DNA from: Halovivax sp. | Lineage (GTDB): Archaea; Halobacteriota; Halobacteria; Halobacteriales; Natrialbaceae | DNA: 30,225 nucleotides | Direction: 5' to 3' | Assembly (NCBI GenBank): GCA_007119345.1 | Contig: SKPV01000068.1 | Location: 1-30,225, forward strand | Shown here: positions 7,744 to 16,330 of the stretch, piece after piece | Position numbering within the stretch: position 1 is the first letter of the stretch | Layout: each line of letters opens with the position of its first letter | Translations under genes and position numbers: made by a program | The notes under the pieces: model-generated | Seen by the model: the letters and a program-made list of their open reading frames with translations, nothing else | Databases searched by the model: none | What the model was told of the DNA's origin: nothing

Positions 7744-9405
7744 ATGAGCGCGACCCGAACGGAGGCCGAGGACACCACCGACTGGGGGCGGCGGATCTGG
7801 CTCGCCGTCTCCGCGGGAGTAGTGATCGTCTTCGCGTATACGCTTCTCTACCAGTGGACGATGGCGGCCTACGAGGGCGTCGAGCTCTCATTCCTCCACT
7901 CGCTTCGGATCGTGATCGAGTCGCTCACGACGGCGGGCTTTGGGGGCGACACGGATCACTGGAATAGCGAGCCGGTCCACGCGCTGGTCGTCCTGATGAA
8001 CCTCTCCGGCGTGTTGCTGGTGTTCCTCGCGATCCCCCTCTTCGCGGTGCCGATGTTCCGGCGGGTCTTCGAGACCCGCCCGCCGACGTCGAGCAGGCTC
8101 TCGGATCACGTGATCGTCGCCGGCTACTCCCAGCAGGACGAGGTCCTCAGGAAGGAGCTCGAGACGGTCGACGTTCCGCTGCTGTACCTGGAGACGGATC
8201 GCGAGATCGTCACTCGCCTGAACGAAGGGGGAATCGACGCGATACTCGGCGATCCCGAGGCGATGCAGACGATGCGAGCCGGGAACGCGGAGTCGGCGCG
8301 GGCGCTCGTCGCCGACATCGACGACGAGACGAATCCCACGGTGATCCTCGCGGCCGACCAGATCAACCCGGACCTCCCGGCGATCAGCGTCGTGCGGGAC
8401 TACGAGGTCGAACCGTACCACCGCTACGCCGGCGCCGACGACGTCGTCCTGGCCCGCCAACTCCTCGGCAAGAGCCTGGGGATGCGGGCGGCCGCAACGT
8501 ATGCAGAGAAGTTCCGCGAGGCAGTGGCGGTCGAGAGCGACATCAGGGTAACCGAGCTGCTCGTCGAGCGCGGAAGCGACCTCGTCGGCCAGACGTTCCG
8601 GGAGGCGACCGTCTTCGACCGCCTCGGCATCACCGTGATCGGCGCCTGGCTGGGCGGAAAGTTCGTGGTATCGCCGGACGCCGACACGACGATCGACGAG
8701 AACGCCATCCTCCTGGTCGCGGGGAACCACGAGGAGTACGAGGAACTCAAGGCCCGCCGCATCCCGTACCACGACGATAAACCCTCCCGCGTCGTGGTCT
8801 GCGGGTACGGCACCGTCGGCTGGTCGGTCGCACGGACGCTCCGCGAGGAGGGGATCGAGACGACGGTCATCGACCTCGAGGACAAGGACGGCGTGGACGT
8901 CATCGGGGATATCACCGATCCGGAGACGCTGCGCGAGGCCCGGGTCGACGAGGCACGGGCCGTGGTCCTCTCGCTGGACGAAGACACCCCGACGATCTAC
9001 GCGACGCTGGTTCTCGAACAGCTCGCGCCCGACGTCGAGGTCATCGCGCGGGCGGACGAGCCCGAGAGCGTGCTGAAGCTCTACAACGCGGGTGCCGACT
9101 TCGTCTTATCGCTGCCGACGGTCACGGGGGAGATCCTCGCGTCGTTGTTGATCGAGGAGGACGAGATCGTGACCCCTGACACGGAATTCGACTTCGTGCG
9201 GACGGACGGATCGGAATTCGCCGGCCGGAGTCTCGCCGACCTCGACCTCCGGGCCCGGACAGGCTGCACCGTCGTCGCGATCGAGCGCGAAGGGGAGCTG
9301 TTGACGGACATCGGCGGCGACTTCGTCGTCGACGAGGACGACGTGCTGATCGTCGCGGGGAGCGAAGAGGCGCAACTGAGGTTCGATCGGACGGCGGACC
9401 GCTGA
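7744..9405 (+). CDS. Two-TM potassium channel with two RCK (TrkA-N/TrkA-C) modules
   Basis: 553-residue protein: a cytoplasmic N-tail, TM1 (about 18-40), a pore loop with TTAGFGGDT at 62-70, TM2 (about 78-104), then two tandem RCK modules. RCK1 begins HVIVAGYSQQ near 122 with a degenerate glycine loop, followed by a TrkA-C segment near 265-335. RCK2 begins near 349 with an intact loop GYGTVG (354-359) and ends with a second TrkA-C segment. This layout matches prokaryotic RCK-gated K+ channels in which both modules are on one chain, so a tetramer would carry a complete eight-RCK ring. The filter differs from the usual TVGYGD by an alanine and one extra glycine. The start at 7744 is supported by a TATA-like box. 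It is divergent from a permease/UspA gene. K+ conduction is inferred from the family. Confidence 0.85.
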   Translation: MSATRTEAEDTTDWGRRIWLAVSAGVVIVFAYTLLYQWTMAAYEGVELSFLHSLRIVIESLTTAGFGGDTDHWNSEPVHALVVLMNLSGVLLVFLAIPLFAVPMFRRVFETRPPTSSRLSDHVIVAGYSQQDEVLRKELETVDVPLLYLETDREIVTRLNEGGIDAILGDPEAMQTMRAGNAESARALVADIDDETNPTVILAADQINPDLPAISVVRDYEVEPYHRYAGADDVVLARQLLGKSLGMRAAATYAEKFREAVAVESDIRVTELLVERGSDLVGQTFREATVFDRLGITVIGAWLGGKFVVSPDADTTIDENAILLVAGNHEEYEELKARRIPYHDDKPSRVVVCGYGTVGWSVARTLREEGIETTVIDLEDKDGVDVIGDITDPETLREARVDEARAVVLSLDEDTPTIYATLVLEQLAPDVEVIARADEPESVLKLYNAGADFVLSLPTVTGEILASLLIEEDEIVTPDTEFDFVRTDGSEFAGRSLADLDLRARTGCTVVAIEREGELLTDIGGDFVVDEDDVLIVAGSEEAQLRFDRTADR

Positions 9406-9461
9406 CGGAGCCGTCTCCGGTGCCCCGACCCACCGGGACCGCCACTGCGCAACCGACCCGG

Positions 9462-9600
9462 CTACCCGTACCCTTCGGCGTGGACGCGATCGGTCGGGAC
9501 GCCGAGGTGGGTGACGGCCGTCTCGAGGCTGTAGACCATGGCGTTGATGCCGCAGACGTAGACCTCGAGCGAGTCCGGGTCGATCCGCCTGGTCGCCAGG
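9462..9600 (-). pseudogene. C-terminal relic of a flavin/NAD(P) oxidoreductase (FNR type)
   Basis: On the minus strand an open stretch ending at the TAG at 9462-9464 encodes DPDSLEVYVCGINAMVYSLE and then about 20 more residues ending HAEGYG. The VYVCG-x-x-x-MV pattern followed by a short helix and a Glu-Gly-Tyr/Phe end is the C-terminus of ferredoxin-NADP-reductase-like proteins, where it contacts NAD(P)H. Only about 40 codons are recognisable. No FAD-binding or Rossmann part lies upstream, where the patatin gene ends at 9641. It therefore looks like the tail left by a deletion. Its 5' side borders a 13-base direct repeat and a palindrome (9591-9640), a possible rearrangement scar. A very short real gene is unlikely. 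Confidence 0.6.
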
Positions 9601-9640
9601 GTCCCGGGGAGGCGATCGGTCGCCAGGGTCCTGACCCTGG
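9591..9640. repeat. Short direct repeat and palindrome at the reductase relic/patatin junction
   Basis: GGTCGCCAGGGTC occurs at 9591-9603 and again at 9618-9630, 27 bases apart. The second copy runs into the inverted repeat CCAGGGTC-CT-GACCCTGG (9623-9640), which touches the patatin stop codon at 9641-9643. The combination could be a deletion scar or a transcript-end element. Confidence 0.5.
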
Positions 9641-10612
9641 TCAGTGTTCCATTCGATCTTCCAGGAATCGTCGGCCTTCCGTCCGACCGGCGGAGACCAA
9701 TCCCTCGATGAACTCGGGATCGCGATCGAGCTTCGTCCGCCAGTCGAGCTCCGAGCCTTCGGGAAACCGGATCCGCTCGATCTCAGTGTGCGTGTATCGA
9801 TCGGGGAGATGTCCCGCCTCGACCCACTCGTTGACCCGCTCGATGAAGCCGACCTCGGCGTTCAGCGAGAGGTTGCCGGACAGCTCGTTCCGGCGGTTGT
9901 TGATGCCGTCCATCGTTCGCGGGGGATCGGGACGCTCCTGCGGGTTGATCGTGACGATCCAGATCTCGTCCGGGTCGGGCACGTCGTCGGCGCTCATGAA
10001 GTCCTTTAGCGGCGGGTTCTTCGAGAAGAGTCCGTCCCAGTAGTACCGGCCGTCGATCTCGACGGCCTCGAAGAGGTGCGGTTCCGCGGCGGATGCCAGG
10101 ATGGCGTCGGTCGAGAGATCGCCCTCGCGGAAGATCTCGAACCGGCCGGAGCAGACGTCGATGGCGCTGACGAACAGTCCCGGCTCGGAGCCGTCGAGCA
10201 ACGCCGGAATCGCGTCGAAGTCGACGTACGATTCGAGGAGATCGCGGAACTCGTTCTCGCCCCACTTCGCCCCGAGCGAGTACGCGGGGCTCACCTCGGG
10301 CATCGGGACGCCGCTGCGCTGGAGGCGGATGTTCCAGCGGATCATGTTGTTCGCAGCCCGATGCAGCGGTGACGTGGCGGAGAGGTCCCGCCAGAACCCG
10401 GTCAGCAACTCCCCGGGCTCCTCGTCGGGATGGATCTGGCCGTACCACGCGAGCGCCGCACAGGCGGCACCGCCGGACGTGCCGCTGATCCCCACGAGGT
10501 TGTACGCCGGTGGCAGCCCCTCGAACACTTCTCGTAGCACGCCGGCGGTGAACGCCGTGTGGCTCCCTCCTCCTTGACAGGCGATCGCGACGTTCGTCTC
10601 GTCCGGTGGCAT
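9641..10612 (-). CDS. Patatin-like phospholipase/acyl hydrolase
   Basis: 323-residue soluble protein of the patatin family, which cleaves acyl esters with a Ser-Asp dyad. The key motifs are in order: the oxyanion-hole segment QGGGSHTAFTAG (residues 13-24), the nucleophile elbow GTSGG (44-48, Ser46), the family segment LASAAEPHLF (172-181), and the Asp-Gly of the dyad in WDGLFSKNPP (192-201, Asp193). There is no signal peptide or membrane segment. The start at 10612 (MPPDETNVAIACQGGG) is supported by a TATA-like box about 25-32 bases upstream; the longer reading from 10714 is Arg-rich and less likely. Archaeal membranes are ether lipids, so the natural substrate is unlikely to be a normal diacyl phospholipid and is unknown; poly-hydroxyalkanoate depolymerisation or acyl-chain turnover are possible. 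Confidence 0.88.
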   Translation of the reverse strand: MPPDETNVAIACQGGGSHTAFTAGVLREVFEGLPPAYNLVGISGTSGGAACAALAWYGQIHPDEEPGELLTGFWRDLSATSPLHRAANNMIRWNIRLQRSGVPMPEVSPAYSLGAKWGENEFRDLLESYVDFDAIPALLDGSEPGLFVSAIDVCSGRFEIFREGDLSTDAILASAAEPHLFEAVEIDGRYYWDGLFSKNPPLKDFMSADDVPDPDEIWIVTINPQERPDPPRTMDGINNRRNELSGNLSLNAEVGFIERVNEWVEAGHLPDRYTHTEIERIRFPEGSELDWRTKLDRDPEFIEGLVSAGRTEGRRFLEDRMEH

Positions 10613-10636
10613 CAAACGGGTATCGGACTGCGGCCG

Positions 10637-10644
10637 CATTAAGA
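10637..10644 (-). promoter_or_regulatory. TATA-like box of the patatin gene
   Basis: Read on the minus strand as TCTTAATG, 25-32 bases before the ATG at 10612; consistent with leaderless transcription. Confidence 0.45.
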
Positions 10645-10809
10645 CATCTGGCGAGTCGACGGGGCGGGTTCGCCGGTCGAGAACTGCGCGCGGCCCCAGC
10701 GAAGGGCTCGGCAAGGGTTCACTCGGACCGAATCAGTCCGCGGGCGCCGGGAAGCGTCTCCATCTAACCAACGAAAGGTCACGGCGTCGATAAACGCGTG
10801 CGCCGTCGA

Positions 10810-12108
10810 TCAGTCGGCCGCCGGCTCCGGAGTCACATTCTCACGACTCTCCAGCCGCGGTACGACGACTGACTCAATCCGGCCCGAGAACTGCATCAGC
10901 GTCGTCCCCAGGATGCTCATGAACAGCACGTAGCCGACGGCCATCGCGTAGATCGTCTCCGCGGTCCCCGTCGCGAGGCCGACCCCGGCACCCGCCAGCG
11001 CGATGCTTGCGATGATCAGCGAGAACTCTCCGCGGGTGGTCATCCCCAGCCCGACGCGGACCGACCGCCGGGCGTCGAGGTCGTAGATCCGCCCGCCGAG
11101 GTAGCCGCTGACCAGCTTCGTCGGCGTCGTCAGGACGACCGCGGCGGCGATCGCCACGAGGACGAACGCGTCCCCGAACACCGCCGGGTTCGTGATCAGG
11201 CCGATCCAGAAGAAGAACACGGCGGCGAAGGTGTCCCGCAGCGCTTCGAGCAGGTCCTCGAGCTGGTGGACGTGGCCGGTCGATGAGAACGCCATCCCGA
11301 CGAAGAAGGCGGCGACGGCCTCGCTGACCTGCAGCGAGAGCGCCGCGCCGGCGATCAGCACCGTGATCCCGAGCGTCCGGAGGACGGTGAACTCGTGGGA
11401 GTCCGTCTCGAGCGAGCGCTGGAAGAACGCGGTGCCGAAGTAGACGAGGATCAGCAGGCCGACGATGAAGCCCATCGCGATGCCGATCTGGCCCGCCGCT
11501 TCCGACACGGAGCCGCCGCCCAGGACGAGCGCCGACGCGACGGCGAGGTAGACGGCGATGAAGAGGTCCTCGTAGACGAGCGTCCCGAGCATCGGATCGG
11601 ACTCGTCGTTGGCGATCCAGCCGAGGTCGATCAGGGACTTCGTGATGATCGCCGACGAGGAGATGTAGACGACGCCGGCGACGAGGAAAGCCGCCAGCGG
11701 CTCCCGGAAGAGGGCGTAACCGAGGACGAGCCCGACCCCGAAGTTGATCGCGAGGTCGACCGACCCCGCCTTCCCGATGCGCTCTTTGGCCGCGATCAGG
11801 CGGTCGAGGTTGAATTCGAGCCCGAGGAAGAACAGCAGCAAGACGATCCCGAGTTCGGCGCCGAGGTGGATGAACTCCGTGTGGCCGTCGAGGGCGAGCC
11901 CGGTCAGCCAGGCGACGACGTCGTAGCCGGCGACCGTGACGCCGTCACCCACGAACTCCGACAGTCGACCGAGAACGTACGGGCTAAAGAGCATCCCCGC
12001 GAGGATGTAGAACGGGATCACTGACTGGTTGATCCGCGAGGCGATCACGCCCGCGAACGCGACCGCCGCGAAGAGGAGGCCGACGTCGACGAGGGCGAGT
12101 TCAGTCAC
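10810..12108 (-). CDS. khtU: KhtU-like CPA2 K+(Na+)/H+ antiporter
   Basis: 432-residue membrane protein of the CPA2 (KefB/C-like) antiporter family without an RCK domain of its own. It has about 12 hydrophobic segments from residue 5 to about 410. The unwound-helix region reads SSSAIITKSL (150-159) and the ion site YEDL (Glu180-Asp181), a variant of the Gln-Asp or Asp-Asp pair of the family and one I associate with KhtU-type proteins. It would exchange K+ (or NH4+/Na+) for H+ across the cytoplasmic membrane. The gene begins 44 bases after the stop of a khtT-like regulator on the same strand, so the two form an operon equivalent to khtTU of Bacillus, where KhtT controls KhtU. The ion specificity is inferred from this pairing. 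Confidence 0.83.
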   Translation of the reverse strand: MTELALVDVGLLFAAVAFAGVIASRINQSVIPFYILAGMLFSPYVLGRLSEFVGDGVTVAGYDVVAWLTGLALDGHTEFIHLGAELGIVLLLFFLGLEFNLDRLIAAKERIGKAGSVDLAINFGVGLVLGYALFREPLAAFLVAGVVYISSSAIITKSLIDLGWIANDESDPMLGTLVYEDLFIAVYLAVASALVLGGGSVSEAAGQIGIAMGFIVGLLILVYFGTAFFQRSLETDSHEFTVLRTLGITVLIAGAALSLQVSEAVAAFFVGMAFSSTGHVHQLEDLLEALRDTFAAVFFFWIGLITNPAVFGDAFVLVAIAAAVVLTTPTKLVSGYLGGRIYDLDARRSVRVGLGMTTRGEFSLIIASIALAGAGVGLATGTAETIYAMAVGYVLFMSILGTTLMQFSGRIESVVVPRLESRENVTPEPAAD

Positions 12109-12152
12109 GGACCGCCACCTCCGACCGACGAGCGTCGTTCACCATCGGGGGA

Positions 12153-12656
12153 TCACCGGTGGCCCGCACCCTCGGGGAGGACGAGTTGCTCGAAGCGGTC
12201 GAGCGCTTCCGTCGAGCCGACCGCGACGATCGTGTCGCCGGCTTGTGGGCGTTCCTCGGCTTCGGACGCCGGGATCACGCGTTCGCCCCGCTGAATCGCG
12301 ACGATCGCGACGTCGATCTCGGCGTCAGCGAGGAGATCGGCGAACGTCCGGTCGACGACGTCGGCGTCCGCTGCGACCTCGAACCACTCGATGTTCGTCC
12401 CGTCGCCGAGCGTCGTCTCCGTCGTGTCGTCCTTCACCGGCTGGAAGTACGCGCCCTCGAGGATGGTGCCGACCTTGCGAGCGAGTTGGTCGGAGACTTC
12501 GAAGAGCTTCTCCGCGTCCGCCTTCGCGTCCTCCTTCATGAACACCTCCCGCTTGCCCGTGTTGTGCGTGACGATCACGAGTCGTCGTCCCTCGTAATCG
12601 ATGTCGATCTCGTACTTCTTCCCGACGCCGGGAAGGTCGGACTCTCTGATCGGCAT
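12153..12656 (-). CDS. khtT: KhtT-like TrkA_C-domain regulator of the K+/H+ antiporter
   Basis: 167-residue cytoplasmic protein. The N-terminal part (1-75) begins PIRESDLPGVGKKYEIDI and matches the KhtT/YhaT pattern (Leu-Pro-Gly-x-Gly then paired strands ending HNTGKREVF). The C-terminal part (about 88-160) is a TrkA_C (RCK_C) ligand-binding domain, with GERVIPASE and GDTIVAVGS near its end. There is no Rossmann domain. In Bacillus, KhtT responds to pH and nucleotide to activate KhtU. The start at 12656 is supported by a TATA-like box 25-30 bases upstream and by the family N-terminus; the longer reading from 12767 is not. It is the first gene of an operon with khtU. Confidence 0.85.
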   Translation of the reverse strand: MPIRESDLPGVGKKYEIDIDYEGRRLVIVTHNTGKREVFMKEDAKADAEKLFEVSDQLARKVGTILEGAYFQPVKDDTTETTLGDGTNIEWFEVAADADVVDRTFADLLADAEIDVAIVAIQRGERVIPASEAEERPQAGDTIVAVGSTEALDRFEQLVLPEGAGHR

Positions 12657-12680
12657 GAGCGAACGACAGCATCGAACTCG

Positions 12681-12686
12681 CATAAG
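12681..12686 (-). promoter_or_regulatory. TATA-like box of the khtT-khtU operon
   Basis: The minus strand reads ACTTATG here, 25-30 bases before the khtT ATG at 12656. This gives khtTU a promoter separate from the antiporter cassette upstream, which ends at 12768. Confidence 0.5.
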
Positions 12687-12767
12687 TGGTGTGGAGACGG
12701 ACGACCGGGCGACGAAGTCTCCCCACGCCGATTCGTCCACGAGACCGACGCGGGAACCGCCCGGCAC

Positions 12768-14474
12768 TCAGTCGTCGACGATCGGCTCCTCGTCCAGCGC
12801 AGCCACGCGCTCCGCACGCAGCCCGGCGGGCGTCGTCCGACCGCCGAGCAGCGCCTCAATGTGCTCGACCAACTGCTCGCCGGCCAGCAGGTCCGGCACG
12901 GAGACGTACCTGGCGCCGGCCTCGAGCAGGTCGAGCGCCGTCTCCTCGTCGTCGGCTCGCAAGATGACGTCGGCGTCGGTCTCGACCGACAGCAGGTGTC
13001 GGGAGACCAGCTCGGCGTCGACCGTCGAGACGACGACGGTCGCGTCCTCGACGTTCGCCTTCGAGAGGGCGTACGGCTCCATCGCGTCGCCGAAGACGTA
13101 TCCGTCACACGTCGACGCGACGTCGTCCCGGCGGATCGGGTCGTTCTCGACGACCACGTAGGGACGGTCCATCGACTCGCACGCACGGACCAGCCGCCGC
13201 CCCTGACGGCCCAAGCCGATGATCACGACGTGATCGGCGAGATCTTGCGGAACGTCGCTCGCCTCGTCGATCTTGTCGTGACTCGCGCCGGCGAACAGGC
13301 CGCGATCGGACAGCGCGCGGTAGATCCGCTCGTCGTGGCGCTGGCTGAGGCTCGAGGTGATCATCGTGACGGCGGCGGCGAGGATGATCGCGTCGAACAC
13401 CGTCTGGGTCAGCAGTGTGAGGATGAACGCCTCGATCGCGATGATGAGCGCGAACTCGCTCACCTGGTCGATGCCGAGGCTGGTCTTGGTGGCGGTGCGG
13501 GCCTCGTAGCCCTTCCGGAGCAGGATGGCGGTCGTGACCGCCGGCTTCACGACCGCGGTCAGCCCCACGAGGACGCCCGCGAGCAGGAGCTTCTCGACCG
13601 ACTCCGCGATGCCGATCCCCTCGACGAACGGGACGACCTCTCCGACGAACGGGAGCGTGACGAGTGCGCCGATCGTGACGAAGAAGATCGCGGCGAAGAA
13701 GTCCCGTAGCGACTGGATGCCGTTGAACAGGCCGAGATACTCGACCGGGTCGTACCGAACGGCGAGTCCGGCGGCGAACGCGCCGACGACGATCGACACG
13801 CCGACGGCCTCCGCGGCACCCACGAACACCACGAGCATCGAGATCACCCCGACGATCATGAGCTCGTCCGATCCCCCGGCGAGGCGGCCGACGACGTCGA
13901 AGAAGTGCCGGTTGACGAGGACCGCGGCGATGAGGAGCGCGACACCGTACCCCAGCTGCTGGGCGATCGGGTCGGCGGCGAGCGTGTCGGCGCCGAGCGC
14001 GAGCAGGACGAGGATCGCGACGAGGTCCTGCACGAGGTGGATCGACTCCGCGAGCCGGCCGCGCACGAGGTCTCGTCTGATCTCCGTCCGCAACAGCGCG
14101 GTGCCGACGATCGTCGAGGAGAACGCCGCGGCGATCCCCAGGAACGCCGCCTCCTCGATCGGCACGCCGAGGGCGACCCCGAGGGCGACCCCGAGCGTGC
14201 CGAGCACGAGGATCTGGCCGACGGCGGCGACCTCGCTGTCGGTCAACACCGTCCGCATCTCCGAGAGGTCGATCCCGATCCCGAAGGCGAACACGAGCAG
14301 GGCGATCCCGTACTGCGCGAGTTCGAGCGTCAGCTCCTCGTCCACGAACCAGCCGGCGACGAGCCCCGCCACGATCAGCATCGGGACGGTCGGCAGGTCG
14401 AATCGATCGGCGAGCAGCAGGAACGGGCCCGCGATGATGAACAGGAGCGCGACGGTCGTCAGCAGCTCACTCAT
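12768..14474 (-). CDS. CPA2 antiporter with canonical RCK domain (second gene of cassette 1)
   Basis: 568-residue protein: a CPA2 membrane domain (about 5-375) followed by a TrkA-N Rossmann domain (about 413-530). The helix-4 region reads AFSSTIVGTAL and the ion site is Gln149-Asp150 (HLVQDLVA), as in KefC-type K+/H+ antiporters. The RCK loop is intact: HVVIIGLGRQGRRL, with GLGRQG at 420-425. The ATG at 14474 overlaps the stop of the preceding antiporter gene by 8 bases (ATGAGTGA), a sign of translational coupling; a GTG two codons earlier (14480) is an alternative. It is the closest relative in the window of the product of 16574-18274. It probably exchanges K+ or Na+ for H+ under control of a dinucleotide, with the partner protein encoded just upstream. 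Confidence 0.87.
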   Translation of the reverse strand: MSELLTTVALLFIIAGPFLLLADRFDLPTVPMLIVAGLVAGWFVDEELTLELAQYGIALLVFAFGIGIDLSEMRTVLTDSEVAAVGQILVLGTLGVALGVALGVPIEEAAFLGIAAAFSSTIVGTALLRTEIRRDLVRGRLAESIHLVQDLVAILVLLALGADTLAADPIAQQLGYGVALLIAAVLVNRHFFDVVGRLAGGSDELMIVGVISMLVVFVGAAEAVGVSIVVGAFAAGLAVRYDPVEYLGLFNGIQSLRDFFAAIFFVTIGALVTLPFVGEVVPFVEGIGIAESVEKLLLAGVLVGLTAVVKPAVTTAILLRKGYEARTATKTSLGIDQVSEFALIIAIEAFILTLLTQTVFDAIILAAAVTMITSSLSQRHDERIYRALSDRGLFAGASHDKIDEASDVPQDLADHVVIIGLGRQGRRLVRACESMDRPYVVVENDPIRRDDVASTCDGYVFGDAMEPYALSKANVEDATVVVSTVDAELVSRHLLSVETDADVILRADDEETALDLLEAGARYVSVPDLLAGEQLVEHIEALLGGRTTPAGLRAERVAALDEEPIVDD

Positions 14475-16221
14475 CGCCACCTCCTCCGATGAGTTCGTAC
14501 GTCTCCGGGAACGGTTCCGAGCTGGCCAGCAGCTCGGCGTCGGTTCGGGCGGCGAGTTCGAAGGCCGTCTCGTCCTCGAGGTACGTCTCGAGGTACGCCG
14601 CGAGTCGCTCGCCGGCCAGCTGGACGCTCATGATGACGCAGTGGGCCCCGCGATCGTAGAGCTCGCGGGCGTCGGCCGTTCGCTCGGCCTCCACGAAGAC
14701 GGTCGTCTCCGGCCCGACCTCCTCGAGCAGGGCCTTGTTCACCTCGGGTTGCACCGAGGACGAGAGGACGAAGTCGGCTCGTTTCAGCGCCGCGTCCTTC
14801 CGGATGGTGGCGTTGCGGAAGTCGCCGTAGATCGCGTCGTAGCCCGCCGCCTCCAGCGCCTCGATGTGGTCGACTCGCCGGTCCACGACGACGACGTCCT
14901 CGTAGTGGTCGTCGAGCAGCGCCAGCGCGTTCCGGGTGACTTTGTCGTAGCCGATCACGACCGCGTGATCGCGGTACTCGCGCTTTCCGCCCTCGAACTC
15001 GGCGCCCGTATCCCACCGGGAGAGGAACGGTTCCAGGCGGTCGTACAGCCGATGGTTGAACTCGATGAAGTACACCGAGACGCTCATCGTGATGAGCGCC
15101 AGGAGCGTGAGGAAGCCCAGCACCTCGCCGTCGATGAAGTCGCCCCCGACGGCGGCCACGCCGACGATGATGCCGAACTCGCTGATCTGGATCATGTTGA
15201 CGCTCCCGAGGAACGTCGTCTCCAGTCCGAACCGCTGCCAGCGGATGAGCGCGAAGAAGATGAGGAACTTCGCGGGCATCAGCACGAGCGCGGCGATGAC
15301 GGCCTCCTGCCAGTAGAACAGAAGCTGGTCCGCCTCGAGGTCCAGCGCGACCGTCACGAAGAAGATCATGACGAACAGGTCGGTCAGGGGATTGACGCGG
15401 TCCTGGAGTTCCTTACTGTAGGGAAGCTGTGCGATCGCGAGTCCGGCCAGGAACGCGCCCATCTCGATCGAGAGGTACGCTTCGATTCCCAGCGGAGCGA
15501 GCAGGGTGTTGATCTCCGCGGAAACCAGCACGAACAGGAACGCCCAGGAGAGCGCGATGAGAAAGAACACCTCAGTGTTGTCGGCGATCCGCCGGAACAC
15601 GACCGGCAGCGCGAATCGAGACGCGGCGATCGCGGCGACGGTGATCACCGCTACCAGGACGAGCACGACGAACAGCGTCGTGGCGACTTCGGCGACGCTG
15701 TCGGGCCGGCCGGCCGCCAGCACTGCCAGCAAGATCACGACCACGACGTCCTGGACGAGGAGGACGCCGACGTCGATCTTGCCGTGCAGCGACGTCGCCT
15801 CGTCCTTGTCGGTGAGCATCTTGATGACGACCGCGGTCGAGCTGTACATCACGGCAAGGCCGATGATCACGGCCTCCACGATCCCGAAGCCGAGCGCCAT
15901 CGAGATGCCGATCCCCACGAGCGCCACCGCCGCCATCTGCGGGATCGAGATCTTGACGACGGGCAGCAGGACGTGGCGCACCTCGTCCAGGCGCATCTTG
16001 ATCCCGAGCAGGAACAGCAGGAACGCCAGCCCAAGCTCGGACATCGTCTCCGTGAGGTCGGTGGGCTCGACGATCTCGAGCGCCGCCGGCCCGATCAGGA
16101 CGCCCGCGACGATGTAGGCGATGATCGTCGGCTGCCCGGTCCGCCTCGCGACGAATCCGACCAGCGTCGCGGCCAGGAGGATGATCGCGAGATCAGGCGA
16201 GAGACCGACCTCGGTGGCCAT
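14467..16221 (-). CDS. CPA2 antiporter with degenerate RCK domain (first gene of cassette 1)
   Basis: 584-residue protein with a CPA2 membrane domain (about 8-395) and a C-terminal TrkA-N-like domain (about 417-545). The ion site is Gln157-Asp158 (LLVQDVVV), preceded by MYSSTAVVIKML at helix 4. The Rossmann loop has lost the GxGxxG pattern: after HAVVIG comes YDKVTRN, so Gly-Tyr-Asp-Lys-Val-Thr (424-429) replaces it, although the strand-2 end DRR is kept. Binding of NAD or ATP in the usual way is therefore doubtful. The same change is found in the homologous product of 18267-20009. The start at 16221 (MATEVGLSPDLAIILL) matches the start of that paralogue (MTEIALAADFAIII). The stop overlaps the next gene by 8 bases, so the two are coupled. 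Confidence 0.87.
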   Translation of the reverse strand: MATEVGLSPDLAIILLAATLVGFVARRTGQPTIIAYIVAGVLIGPAALEIVEPTDLTETMSELGLAFLLFLLGIKMRLDEVRHVLLPVVKISIPQMAAVALVGIGISMALGFGIVEAVIIGLAVMYSSTAVVIKMLTDKDEATSLHGKIDVGVLLVQDVVVVILLAVLAAGRPDSVAEVATTLFVVLVLVAVITVAAIAASRFALPVVFRRIADNTEVFFLIALSWAFLFVLVSAEINTLLAPLGIEAYLSIEMGAFLAGLAIAQLPYSKELQDRVNPLTDLFVMIFFVTVALDLEADQLLFYWQEAVIAALVLMPAKFLIFFALIRWQRFGLETTFLGSVNMIQISEFGIIVGVAAVGGDFIDGEVLGFLTLLALITMSVSVYFIEFNHRLYDRLEPFLSRWDTGAEFEGGKREYRDHAVVIGYDKVTRNALALLDDHYEDVVVVDRRVDHIEALEAAGYDAIYGDFRNATIRKDAALKRADFVLSSSVQPEVNKALLEEVGPETTVFVEAERTADARELYDRGAHCVIMSVQLAGERLAAYLETYLEDETAFELAARTDAELLASSEPFPETYELIGGGGDE

Positions 16222-16330
16222 TGGTAGGTCGCTTTCGACGGGGAGGGAAAACGATGTCGAAAACCGGGGACCGCCTCCTACCCCGCGGGTTCGTCGCCAG
16301 CCATTTGATTCGCCGGCACCGATTGGCGAT

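Noticed and set aside
9406..9650. CCAGGGTC-CT-GACCCTGG as an intrinsic terminator
   Set aside because: No T-run follows on either strand and the 2-base centre is too tight for a normal hairpin; it is listed only as a repeat.
13525..16227. 900-codon open frame on the plus strand opposite the antiporter genes
   Set aside because: It covers two well-supported minus-strand genes with membrane helices and RCK domains. Its own translation switches from Thr/Ser-rich to Arg/Asp-rich without domain features.
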